The notes under the pieces are model-generated. The model worked only from the letters and a program-made list of their open reading frames with translations, searched no databases and was not told the DNA's origin. A stretch of 8,150 bases of DNA from Verrucomicrobiales bacterium (GTDB lineage: Bacteria; Verrucomicrobiota; Verrucomicrobiia; Verrucomicrobiales; DEV007). Of this stretch, positions 1-7,084 are shown in pieces. Each line of letters opens with the position of its first letter. Positions within the stretch are counted from its first letter, which is position 1. Position numbers and translations under genes: made by a program. The DNA lies in contig JAKMGR010000276.1 of NCBI GenBank assembly GCA_022424805.1, positions 1 to 8,150 on the forward strand. The letters run 5' to 3'.

Positions 1-551
1 ATTCAACGCCCGAGAAGCGGAACCGTCGGACGATATATGCCTATCGCGTTCGTGGCATGGCGAACCCGTTCCTGGAATTGTTTAATCAGCCGAATCCGAA
101 TGATTCCTGCGAGATGCGGGATAGTGCTGCTGTTTCTCCTCAGGCATTTACCTTGTTGAACAGCGAAATGATTACCGATCGTTCAATTGCTTTTGCGAAG
201 AATCTCAAGGAAGCGAGCAGCGATCAAGAGGAGCAAATCACACAAGCTTTCAAACGCGCGCTCGGACGCTCTCCTGACGGGGTTGAGATGAACCGTCTCA
301 CGAAATATATGGCGGAAATGGAGGAATACCACCGCGCCGTAGAGCCGGAGTCGACGGAGTATCCCACCAAAATTACGCGATCACTCGTCGAGGAGTTTTC
401 TGGAGATACATTTGAATATCAGGAAATCCTACCTGCTTTCGAAAGCTACCAGTCCGATCTCAAAGCATCCGATGTTGATCCGGAAACGAGAGCATTGGCA
501 GATATTTGCCTCCTCCTGTTCAATACGAATGAGTTTGCCCACGTCTACTAA
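1..551 (+). CDS. DUF1553 (PSD1-type) protein, C-terminal part
   Basis: This is the 3' end of a larger gene. The reading frame is open from base 3 through the left edge, and the ATG at 57 is an internal methionine because conserved residues precede it (RRTIYAYRVRG just before MANPFLELFNQPN). About 182 residues are visible. The stretch around RRTIYAYR, FNQPNPNDSC and VSPQAFTLLNS is the characteristic core of DUF1553. The end (ALADICLLLFNTNEFAHVY) matches the usual family ending of a final helix with an N-x-NEF motif. Full-length family members are typically large exported proteins that combine DUF1549 and DUF1553, often with a cytochrome c-type (PSCyt) domain; those parts would lie left of the window. 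The biochemical role is not established. It sits 27 bp upstream of the DUF1501 gene, the usual partner in Planctomycetota and Verrucomicrobiota, so the two are probably co-transcribed. The family call is secure; the function is unknown. Confidence 0.93.
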   Translation, partial: STPEKRNRRTIYAYRVRGMANPFLELFNQPNPNDSCEMRDSAAVSPQAFTLLNSEMITDRSIAFAKNLKEASSDQEEQITQAFKRALGRSPDGVEMNRLTKYMAEMEEYHRAVEPESTEYPTKITRSLVEEFSGDTFEYQEILPAFESYQSDLKASDVDPETRALADICLLLFNTNEFAHVY

Positions 552-578
552 TTCAGAAACCCTATCATACAAAAGAAG

Positions 579-2000
579 ATGAAAAATCCCATCTGCTCCC
601 GCCCCATATCTACCGCTAGCTCCCGCCGCGAGTTTCTCTACGGTCTTGGCGCCTCCCTTGGTAGTGTTGCACTCAGCGACATGCTTGCTGCCGAAAGCAC
701 TGCGAAGGTGGGCCCTCTCGCTGTGAAAAAGCCAATGCACGACGCGAAGGCAAAGAATGTGATCATGCTCTTCATGGAAGGTGGTCCCAGCCAGGTTGAT
801 ACCTTCGACCCCAAACCAATGCTGACCAAGCTGCACAAGCAGGAGTCAAAAAGCACTGCAGGTCTTGCCACCGGTTTCCGCTTTTACGTCGGAAGTCCCT
901 TCGGTTCACGCCAAGTAGGAAACGCCGGGCTCGACATGAGCGATCAGTGGGTTCACATGGCTGACCCCGAAGTCGCCGATGAACTCTGCAACTATAGGGG
1001 CTGTCAGGCCGAATCGCTAAACCACCCCGAAGCCCTCTTTCATATGAATACCGGTAGTCGTCTTGGCGGAGACCCCGCCGTCGGCTCCTGGATTAACTAT
1101 GGCCTTGGTTCGGTGAATCAGAATCTACCCGGTTACGTCGTCATGACTGAACTGGCCCTTCCCCAGGGTGGTTCTCGCAATTGGAGCAATGGTTTCCTTC
1201 CGGCTCACTACCAGGGGACTCGCCTGCGCCCCGAGGGGTCACCCATTCTTGATCTGGAATCCCAATCATTCAAGAGCCGGGAGCATCAACGGAGAGCGTT
1301 GGATGAGTTGGCCGCTCTGAACCAGAAGCATGCCGCTGACCATCCACAACACGAGGCCTTGACAGCGCGTATGGAAAACTACGAACTCGCCTATCGCATG
1401 CAGATGGAAGTCCCGGGTGTCATCGATATCGACAAAGAGCCGGAACACATCAAAGAGCTCTACGGTCTCGACAATAAGGAAACGGAAACCTTCGGAAAGC
1501 AGTGTCTCATGGCACGCCGCCTCGTTGAGAAAGGCGTCCGCTTTGTTCAGATTTTCTCTGGTGGGTGGGATAGCCACGATTACCTCGAGCGCGGGCACTC
1601 TTCCCGGATTCAGAGCGTGGACAAAGGGATGGCAGGACTGATCAAGGATCTCAAGCGCCGCGGCATGCTCGAGGATACTCTAGTAATCTGGTGTGGTGAA
1701 TTTGGCCGCACGCCCGACAACAACAAGCGCGGCGGTGTGTATTCCTTAGGGCGGGGTCACAATGTTGATGCCATGACGATGCTTTTCGCCGGAGGCGGAG
1801 TGAAGAAAGGTTCTATAATCGGAGCAACCGACGAACTCGGCGCCGAGGCAGTTGATTGCGTGCATCCGATCCGCGATGTTCACTGCACAATTCTGCACTT
1901 GTTAGGGTTGGATGATAACAAACTGACCTATTTCCATGGGGGAAGATACAAACAGCTATCGCAATTTGGCGGGCAAGTGATCCAGGATATGATTGCGTGA
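579..2000 (+). CDS. DUF1501 protein with Tat signal
   Basis: This complete 473-residue protein belongs to the DUF1501 family, which is related to the alkaline phosphatase/sulfatase superfamily. The N-terminus carries a twin-arginine motif (SRREFL, arginines 16-17), a weak hydrophobic stretch and an AAES cleavage-like site near 37-40, so export in folded form by Tat is expected. Family landmarks in order are MEGGPSQVDTFDPKP (66-80), MNTGSRLGGDPAVGSWINYG (156-175), GGWDSH (328-333), GEFGRTP (373-379), GRGHN (391-395), HPIRDVH (429-435) and the ending LTYFHGGRYKQLSQFGG. Asp74, Asp331/His333 and the HxxxDxH region are plausible metal ligands by superfamily analogy. Members most often read GRDH at 391-394; here the Asp is Gly. 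The ATG at 579 gives the complete Tat signal, although no good Shine-Dalgarno precedes it. The gene follows DUF1553 by 27 bp, the standard pair. A hydrolase acting on sulfate or phosphate esters of glycans is a common guess but is unproven. Confidence 0.95.
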   Translation: MKNPICSRPISTASSRREFLYGLGASLGSVALSDMLAAESTAKVGPLAVKKPMHDAKAKNVIMLFMEGGPSQVDTFDPKPMLTKLHKQESKSTAGLATGFRFYVGSPFGSRQVGNAGLDMSDQWVHMADPEVADELCNYRGCQAESLNHPEALFHMNTGSRLGGDPAVGSWINYGLGSVNQNLPGYVVMTELALPQGGSRNWSNGFLPAHYQGTRLRPEGSPILDLESQSFKSREHQRRALDELAALNQKHAADHPQHEALTARMENYELAYRMQMEVPGVIDIDKEPEHIKELYGLDNKETETFGKQCLMARRLVEKGVRFVQIFSGGWDSHDYLERGHSSRIQSVDKGMAGLIKDLKRRGMLEDTLVIWCGEFGRTPDNNKRGGVYSLGRGHNVDAMTMLFAGGGVKKGSIIGATDELGAEAVDCVHPIRDVHCTILHLLGLDDNKLTYFHGGRYKQLSQFGGQVIQDMIA

Positions 2001-2043
2001 CGGGGCAGTTAGTTGCATCGAGATGCTTCTCTCAACGCTCCGA

Positions 2044-2066
2044 AAAGAATATCTTCGTGATTCTTT
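2044..2066. terminator. weak stem-loop in the convergent gap
   Basis: AAAGAAT at 2044-2050 and ATTCTTT at 2060-2066 form a perfect 7-bp stem with a 9-base loop, in the 137-bp gap between the convergent DUF1501 and hydrolase genes. The stem is AT-rich and no clear T-run follows on either strand. It could be a weak bidirectional terminator or chance. I see nothing else in 2001-2137. Confidence 0.2.
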
Positions 2067-2137
2067 CCAGCTATTGTTCTACATCGTCTCCTTCGTAAAA
2101 CGATAACCAGCCGCGAACGGTCTGTATTTCTCCCGGT

Positions 2138-3259
2138 TCACATTCGGGAAATCGCGGATCGGAATGAAGGCAGGGGACCTTGGTGTTTCCCCAGAGACGA
2201 TGACAGGGCTCCCAGGCTGTGATGATCTATCTCTTGGGGTGAGTGGTTGGTTGCACGGCCGTACATGGAGGCGCGAACCTTTTGTTCTCGTTCGTCAGGG
2301 ATGCAAATTCGGGAGCCCCGTTTAGCATAACACAATTCTTCGTCGTCAGCGGCAGCACGCGATTCCGCGATCCAGCCGTGCTTTTTGAGGAAGGCATCCA
2401 TTCTCCCTTGTGCTTCGCGGTAGTGATCGAGATTAAAAATAAACCAGCCGTGTCGCCCCCCTTCAAAGGCGAAGAGTTCGCAGTCGTTGCCGGCGGTTGT
2501 TGATTGCTCGACAAAACGCTCCGCTCCTGCAAAGGGAGTCACGGTGTCGCCGGTTCCATGAAGGATCAGCATGGGGGGCAGTTCGGACTTCACATGGTGA
2601 ACGGGAGAAAGTTCCTGCCAGCGCTCACCGATTTTCTTTTGTCCATAGCCATCACCGGACGTGTCGATGACGGGATACATAGGTATCAGCAGATCGGGTC
2701 GACAAGAGACGGAAAGGTAGTCGGACGCTTCATCCATGTCGGGGCCATTTTCAAAAACTGCAGTGCCCAGTGCGACATGACCACCAGCAGACGCTCCACT
2801 GACCGCGATGCGATTCGGGTCTATCCCGAATTCTTCAGCATGAAAACGCAGGTAACGCACGGCTGATCGACCGTCTTTTACACAGTCGAAAACCGTGTTG
2901 CCCTTTTTGTCTCCCAGGAGCCTGTATTCTAAACTGATCGCAATTACCCCCAGCTTAGCATAGTGATCCGCGATCGGGTATTGCCGACGAGCCTCGCCGC
3001 CGGTCCAGCCGCCCCCGTGAATGAGAAGCAGGCATGGGCGCAGTTCTGGCTTAGCTTCCTCTTCATCAGGAGAAAAAACATGGAGGTGGAGGTCTCGATC
3101 GCCGACTGTTTTGTAGACGACTTTTTTATCAGGCTCCAAATTGGCAGCCAGAGGTGCGAGGACGTGGGTAAGCTTTTCCTTTGCGTCGGTGGGTTGGGAG
3201 CCAAGGCACAGAGCCAGCGCCAGGATGGTGAGGGGGATTCTTTGAGCCGTGAATTTCAA
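2138..3259 (-). CDS. secreted alpha/beta-hydrolase (esterase/lipase-like)
   Basis: This 373-residue protein is a serine hydrolase of the alpha/beta-hydrolase fold, close to the acetyl-xylan-esterase/BD-FAE-like or hormone-sensitive-lipase-type enzymes. A Sec signal peptide occupies about residues 1-26 (basic start, IPLTILALALCLGS core, then a TDA-like cleavage site). The oxyanion-hole motif HGGGW lies at 81-85. The nucleophile elbow GASAGG gives Ser157, followed by Asp238 in HGTGDTVTPF and His270 in GGRHGWF, so the catalytic triad is intact. The likely reaction is hydrolysis of carboxylic esters, for example acyl groups on plant or algal glycans; the substrate is not shown. The start is TTG at 3257-3259: an in-frame TGA lies 9 bp upstream, and only this start yields the full signal peptide. 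Homologues normally end shortly after a motif like FLKKHGWI (290-297). Here about 76 more residues follow with no recognisable fold, possibly from loss of the original stop. The gene is divergent from the phosphatase gene. Confidence 0.9.
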   Translation of the reverse strand: MKFTAQRIPLTILALALCLGSQPTDAKEKLTHVLAPLAANLEPDKKVVYKTVGDRDLHLHVFSPDEEEAKPELRPCLLLIHGGGWTGGEARRQYPIADHYAKLGVIAISLEYRLLGDKKGNTVFDCVKDGRSAVRYLRFHAEEFGIDPNRIAVSGASAGGHVALGTAVFENGPDMDEASDYLSVSCRPDLLIPMYPVIDTSGDGYGQKKIGERWQELSPVHHVKSELPPMLILHGTGDTVTPFAGAERFVEQSTTAGNDCELFAFEGGRHGWFIFNLDHYREAQGRMDAFLKKHGWIAESRAAADDEELCYAKRGSRICIPDEREQKVRASMYGRATNHSPQEIDHHSLGALSSSLGKHQGPLPSFRSAISRM

Positions 3260-3273
3260 ACTAATTCAGTTTG
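3257..3273. promoter_or_regulatory. inverted repeat in divergent promoter region
   Basis: CAAACT (3257-3262) and AGTTTG (3268-3273) are perfect inverted copies separated by AATTC. They overlap the TTG start codon of the hydrolase and lie 42 bp upstream of the phosphatase ATG. A second pair, GAATTT (3251-3256) and AAATTC (3288-3293), surrounds it. The 56-bp space between the divergent starts (3260-3315) must contain or adjoin the promoters of both genes, so a regulator site here is plausible. I could not pick out convincing -35/-10 boxes. The short arms could be chance. Confidence 0.25.
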
Positions 3274-3315
3274 CTTCGATTACGCTTAAATTCCAAGCTT
3301 TCCCGTTGCGATCTT

Positions 3316-4908
3316 ATGAGAATTCCCAGACTGCTCTTTCCCCTCCTTATTGCCCTTGCTGGTTCGTGCTTCGCCGCAGCCCAAGTTGGAGCGACTGAAA
3401 TTCTCTGGACGCAGTATTGTCAGCATCAGGGGAAGATGAAGTTGCTCGTGCATCTTAACTCGGATCCTACTGCTCCTGTCGGCGAAGAGCCCGAAATTGT
3501 GAATCTCTCGTTGCGAAGTGAAGCAGGGGGCGAATGGGAGCGCGTTCAATCAAATCCAATCGATTCTCTCACCGCTACGGCCCTTTTCACTCTCGAGTCC
3601 TGGCCTCGTCACGAGCCCCGGTTTTTCCAAGTGACCTGTGGTGATGCCAAATGGGAGGGCATCTTTCGTGCGGAACCGAAAGAGGGTTCGACCTTGAAGC
3701 TGGCTGGTTTGTCCTGTCACAAGGATATCGCCTGGCCTTGGAAAGAAGCGATTGCAGAATTGATCGCTCATGATCCTGACCTCGTCTTTTTTTCCGGCGA
3801 TCAGATCTACGAGAACGACTACGGCAGCCCCATGTTTCAGGCGCAGACGAAAGAGGAGGTTCCACGAGGTATGAAGAACTACCTCGAGAAATACCGGAAA
3901 TTCGGCGAGGCGTTTCGGGAGCTGATGAGAGATCGGCCCACCATCATGATCACCGATGACCATGATGTGTTTGCCAATGACCTCTGGGGCAGAGGAGGTG
4001 TTAGAATGAAAGGCGATCGAACCACTGGTGGCTACCCGACTCATCCTGATTGGGTCAATGCCGCTGAGTTCACCCAGACCGGAAATCTTCCTGACCCGGT
4101 TGATCCGGGTCCTCACGGTGATGGCACTCTCGCCTACTACACTGCGCTCGAATACGGTGGGGTACGATTCGCGATTCTCGAAGATCGGAAGTTCAAGAGC
4201 GCTCCATCGGAGGTTATCACGGAACTGATCGCTCCACCGGGATTTCAGTGGCCCAATCCGCGCAAAACAGATTTCGAAATCGAAGTGGTTCTCGATCCTG
4301 ATTACGACTGCACCCAGCTCGATCGACCGGATTTGCAGTTGCTGGGAAAGGAGCAGGAAGCCTTTCTCAAACAGTGGTCCAATGATCTGAAGCAATCCGG
4401 GAAGCTTGGAGCCGTCCTTTCATCCAGTCCCTGGGTGCATGTTGCCATGTATTCTCCTACTTCCGCGGATACCGACTCCAATGCTTGGCCTCAGTCGGGA
4501 AGGAATCGCGCATTGAAAGTAATTGGCGATGCTCCGGTCGTGATGCTCCATGGCGATGTTCATCTGGGAACTCTCGGTCGGCATGGAGTCGAGAATTTCA
4601 ATGATGGCCCCCTGACTTATTCACTTCCCTCTTTTTCTTCCCGGGCAAGCCGCAAGTGGGAGCCGCTCGAAGCCGGGAAAAATCGAGAACCCGGCGCGCC
4701 GGAAAACACCGGGGAGTTCCATGATCGCTTCGGAAACAAGGTCACCATGTACGGTGCCGGCAACGGGCTGAATGGCTATGGGATTATTCTCTTCGACGCC
4801 GAACAGAGGGAAATCGAAGTGCAGTTTCACCCTATGAACGAAGATCGTGTGCCGATCAAAGTGGATGTACCGGGGTGGCCGCGCACGATTAAGTTTAAGC
4901 AGCAGTAA
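3316..4908 (+). CDS. PhoD-like phosphatase (alkaline phosphatase D family)
   Basis: This 530-residue exported metallophosphatase belongs to the PhoD-like family. The start was set at the ATG at 3316 because it gives a clean Sec signal peptide (MRIPRLLFPLLIALAG, cleavage near residues 20-27). A TTG further upstream at 3271 would put 15 charged residues in front of it. An N-terminal beta-rich region (about 28-125) is followed by the metallophosphatase core: SCHKD (133-137), FSGDQIYE (159-166), ITDDHDVFANDLWG (212-225), ILEDRKFKS (287-295) and HGDVHLG (412-418). Asp162, the DDHD cluster (214-217), and His412, Asp414 and His416 are the expected metal-binding and catalytic positions. PhoD enzymes hydrolyse phosphodiesters and phosphomonoesters, with Ca/Fe cofactors in characterised members; this PVC subgroup is not characterised to my knowledge. 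No Shine-Dalgarno is visible before the ATG. The glycosidase-like gene follows after 45 bp on the same strand, suggesting one transcript. Confidence 0.93.
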   Translation: MRIPRLLFPLLIALAGSCFAAAQVGATEILWTQYCQHQGKMKLLVHLNSDPTAPVGEEPEIVNLSLRSEAGGEWERVQSNPIDSLTATALFTLESWPRHEPRFFQVTCGDAKWEGIFRAEPKEGSTLKLAGLSCHKDIAWPWKEAIAELIAHDPDLVFFSGDQIYENDYGSPMFQAQTKEEVPRGMKNYLEKYRKFGEAFRELMRDRPTIMITDDHDVFANDLWGRGGVRMKGDRTTGGYPTHPDWVNAAEFTQTGNLPDPVDPGPHGDGTLAYYTALEYGGVRFAILEDRKFKSAPSEVITELIAPPGFQWPNPRKTDFEIEVVLDPDYDCTQLDRPDLQLLGKEQEAFLKQWSNDLKQSGKLGAVLSSSPWVHVAMYSPTSADTDSNAWPQSGRNRALKVIGDAPVVMLHGDVHLGTLGRHGVENFNDGPLTYSLPSFSSRASRKWEPLEAGKNREPGAPENTGEFHDRFGNKVTMYGAGNGLNGYGIILFDAEQREIEVQFHPMNEDRVPIKVDVPGWPRTIKFKQQ

Positions 4909-4953
4909 TCACACAGAACCATTCTCGCCTGTTTGAATTGCCACGCATTCCCC

Positions 4954-6066
4954 ATGAAACTCCTCCTCGCATTCACCTTCCTGTTCACGTTGCCACTTAC
5001 TGCTCAGGACACGGCGTTCACCCCTATCGCCCTGACCAAAATCGAAAATCGTAATTGGCTTGTCAATTCCGAGGGCAAACCCTTCTTTGCTCACGGTATC
5101 ACTCACGTGAACAACAAGCAGGCCGGACTCGATTTTGAACAATTCTCCAATGCCTGCAAAGAACTTGGCTTTAATGCATACGGCTATGGCTGTCCGCCGG
5201 AGTTGCGGGACGATATGCCTTATATCGAGAGTTGGAATCATCTCGTTCCGATCTCCACCTATCGAGGTAAGAACGGCGTTAAGTTTGTCGACATTTTTGA
5301 TCCAAAGGAGCAAGCGAAGCTCGAAGCGGGAGTGAAATTTTCCTGTACGAAAAGTCGCAACAACCCCAACTGCATCGGCTACACCTGGACCGACCTCGGG
5401 GCATGGCCCCTCGAGAATTCATCCGGAACCAACTGGGTCGAGTTCCTACGCAATCTGCCGGCAGAAGCTCCCGGCCAAAAAGCCTACCAGAAATTTGTCA
5501 GTACCTGGGAAGACAATGAAAAGGGGAGAGACCTTGCTTTTCTCCGCCTCATTGCCCGCGAATACTTTCGTGTCGTCGGTGAAGCGAATCGGAAATATGC
5601 ACCCGACCAACTCATCTTCGGCGATCGCTTTGCCTTCAATACGATTGCTCCGGAAGTTCTCGAAGAGATGCTCCCCTACGTTGACGCTATCGCGATTCAG
5701 CCGCCGTTTCAGGGGGCGTATCCAAAAGCACAGTACGAAGAAATCCACGCCCTCACCGGCAAGCCCATCCTCCTATGCGACTTCGCGGTTCGGTTCAAAG
5801 ATGGGGACAAGGATATCCGCAGCTGGAAGCCTGCCGCCAATTCGGTAGAAGCAGGCAAACAATACTCGGAATACATCCGCGCCGCTCTCGATACCGATTT
5901 CATCATCGGCGCCTTCTGGTGCAATCCGGTCGATACACCAAAGGGATTTGGAAAGCCCGGAGTGAAACAGGGATTCTTCGGTGAGAATATGGTAAAGCGA
6001 CCAGGCTTGGCTGAGGCAGTGAAAGAGGTAAATGCCTATCGGGATGAGGTGACGCCAGAGGGATGA
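4954..6066 (+). CDS. secreted TIM-barrel glycosidase-like protein (agarase/GH clan A-like)
   Basis: This 370-residue exported protein resembles (beta/alpha)8-barrel glycosidases of the type often annotated as agarase or GH42/GH50-like. The ATG at 4954 gives an ideal signal peptide (MKLLLAFTFLFTLPLTAQD, cleavage near 17-18); a TTG at 4933 would only add seven residues in front of it. An opening strand NWLVNSEGKPFFAHGITHVN (34-53) is typical of such barrels. Further landmarks are LGFNAYGYGCPPEL (71-84), IGYTWTDLGAW (141-151), IFGDRFAFN (221-229), IAIQPPFQ (246-253), KPILLCDFAVRF (270-281) and GAFWCNP (319-325), consistent with successive barrel strands. In GH50-like and related enzymes an Asn-Glu pair is expected in the first of these strand-4 positions and a Glu at the strand-7 position. 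Here they read Thr-Asp-Leu and Cys-Asp, so classical retaining catalysis is not assured. It is probably co-transcribed with the phosphatase. Its last 31 bases overlap the end of the convergent SHD1 gene. The fold is fairly secure; activity and substrate are unknown. Confidence 0.8.
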   Translation: MKLLLAFTFLFTLPLTAQDTAFTPIALTKIENRNWLVNSEGKPFFAHGITHVNNKQAGLDFEQFSNACKELGFNAYGYGCPPELRDDMPYIESWNHLVPISTYRGKNGVKFVDIFDPKEQAKLEAGVKFSCTKSRNNPNCIGYTWTDLGAWPLENSSGTNWVEFLRNLPAEAPGQKAYQKFVSTWEDNEKGRDLAFLRLIAREYFRVVGEANRKYAPDQLIFGDRFAFNTIAPEVLEEMLPYVDAIAIQPPFQGAYPKAQYEEIHALTGKPILLCDFAVRFKDGDKDIRSWKPAANSVEAGKQYSEYIRAALDTDFIIGAFWCNPVDTPKGFGKPGVKQGFFGENMVKRPGLAEAVKEVNAYRDEVTPEG

Positions 6067-7070
6067 CGGTGGTCAAAGATGTGGATCGCGGTGGAATTGG
6101 CAGTCGATATAGTGAGGCAATCCGATTCGCGCGGCGGCGGGTGGGCCGAGTGCGCCTCCGCGGCTTTCCGCGTCCAGAGGTAAAAGTCATCCACGATCGC
6201 TTTCTTCGGCACTGCGAATGCGAAGTGATTCTTTGTCGGGTGATTGAATCCCGGTGAGGTGTGGGAAGCGACTTCTTTGCCGTCGATGAAAACGGTCAGG
6301 GTATCACCCTGATGAAGCGTTGCCACTTCGTGCCACTCATCTGCCTCAATTTCGGCAGGGAAGCTTTTCTCTGCAGCTGCCATGGCGTCCCTGTATTCCC
6401 GGGACTCTTTGTTCTCCCGGTAATCCATCTTGAAGCGCGCGGAACGCTCGTCGGCGAGGACGATGCTTTTCTCGTTCATGGTTACACCGTTGATGTGGCC
6501 GGCCCAGACGGACTTATCGGCTTTGTCATTGTAGGCCAGCTTGAGTTGCCCACCTTCTTCCAGCTTCATCCGGACGAACAGCACGCAGTCGCCGTAGGTT
6601 TCCTTAGGCATGAAGTTCGTGGAGATGGCGTGATCCGCTCGCGGCGAGATCGTCATCACCAGTGCTCCGTCGACGAGGTCGTTTTGCTTGTCACCCATCG
6701 CCCGGCTCTTGCTGTTGGTTGCCCAGGGTTCACCGAGATCATCTGTTTCATCCGAGTCTTCGCGATTGAAGTTGTCTTCCATCAGGAGCACGCCGCTCTC
6801 TTCGACCATTGTAGCAAGTTGTGATGGCAGGTTGAATCCGCCATCGCTCGCTTCGTTACCGTCCCCCTCGACGAAGTCGCGATCGGCTTGGGACAGTTGA
6901 TCAAACTTGACGAAGATTTCCTTCCCATCCGGACGGCGCAGGTTCACGCCGAGGCTGTTTTTCGATACCATTTCTGCTTCGATGGTCGAACCGCTGGATG
7001 ACGTCCAGGTTCGGGCGTGAAGCGTCGAAGCCAGGATCGCAGCGGAGAGAATAGCAATGGCAGTTTTCAT
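6036..7070 (-). CDS. secreted SHD1-domain protein with LamG/DUF1080-like domain
   Basis: This 344-residue exported protein starts at the ATG at 7068-7070, which gives a standard signal peptide (MKTAIAILSAAILASTLHA, residues 1-19) and has a GGAAGG ribosome binding site 8 bases upstream. Further upstream in-frame starts (to 7199) would add a charged, unlikely leader. Residues about 20-67 (RTWTSSSGSTIEAEMV, then VKFDQLSQADRDFV) form an SHD1 (SLA1 homology domain 1) module, common in secreted PVC proteins. Residues about 95-302 look like a concanavalin-like jelly roll of the LamG/DUF1080 kind: LMEDNFNR, WATNSKSR, a DGALVM strand, WHEVATLHQGDTLTVFIDGKEVASH (246-270) and a closing VDDFYLW (293-299). 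Such domains bind or cleave glycans, but no catalytic residues can be assigned. After RKAAE (301-305) an atypical tail of about 40 residues, rich in Pro, His and Ser, runs into the convergent glycosidase gene and overlaps it by 31 bases. The lactonase gene lies upstream on the same strand. Confidence 0.85.
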   Translation of the reverse strand: MKTAIAILSAAILASTLHARTWTSSSGSTIEAEMVSKNSLGVNLRRPDGKEIFVKFDQLSQADRDFVEGDGNEASDGGFNLPSQLATMVEESGVLLMEDNFNREDSDETDDLGEPWATNSKSRAMGDKQNDLVDGALVMTISPRADHAISTNFMPKETYGDCVLFVRMKLEEGGQLKLAYNDKADKSVWAGHINGVTMNEKSIVLADERSARFKMDYRENKESREYRDAMAAAEKSFPAEIEADEWHEVATLHQGDTLTVFIDGKEVASHTSPGFNHPTKNHFAFAVPKKAIVDDFYLWTRKAAEAHSAHPPPRESDCLTISTANSTAIHIFDHRHPSGVTSSR

Positions 7071-7078
7071 GGCAGAAG

Positions 7079-7084
7079 CCTTCC
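7079..7084 (-). promoter_or_regulatory. ribosome binding site of the SHD1 gene
   Basis: On the minus strand GGAAGG stands 8 bases before the ATG at 7070. It is the only clear Shine-Dalgarno-like sequence in front of a start in this window, and it supports starting at residue MKTAI instead of the longer upstream frame. Confidence 0.55.

Noticed and set aside
57..59. ATG at 57 as the start of the first gene
   Set aside because: The frame is open to the left edge and encodes conserved DUF1553 residues before this methionine, so the gene is truncated by the window.
2240..2345. Integron attC-like resemblance (AACACAATTC and a GTTGG-type end)
   Set aside because: The core sites are not correctly spaced or paired, and no integrase or cassette array is present.
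3200..3235. Possible lipobox (LALC) in the hydrolase signal peptide
   Set aside because: The residue before Cys is Leu, not the required small residue, so an ordinary signal peptide is more likely.
3550..4395. Long minus-strand open frame (281 codons) opposite the PhoD-like gene
   Set aside because: It has no recognisable domain, and the plus strand encodes a clear PhoD-like protein with all motifs across the same bases. It is a shadow frame.
6063..6066. ATGA stop-start overlap at the end of the glycosidase gene, hinting at a coupled downstream gene
   Set aside because: The frame that begins there is short, has no domain and lies over the minus-strand SHD1 gene.
6261..6824. Plus-strand open frame of 187 codons opposite the SHD1/LamG-like gene
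   Set aside because: The minus strand has a signal peptide, ribosome binding site and recognisable domains here. The plus frame shows no family features.
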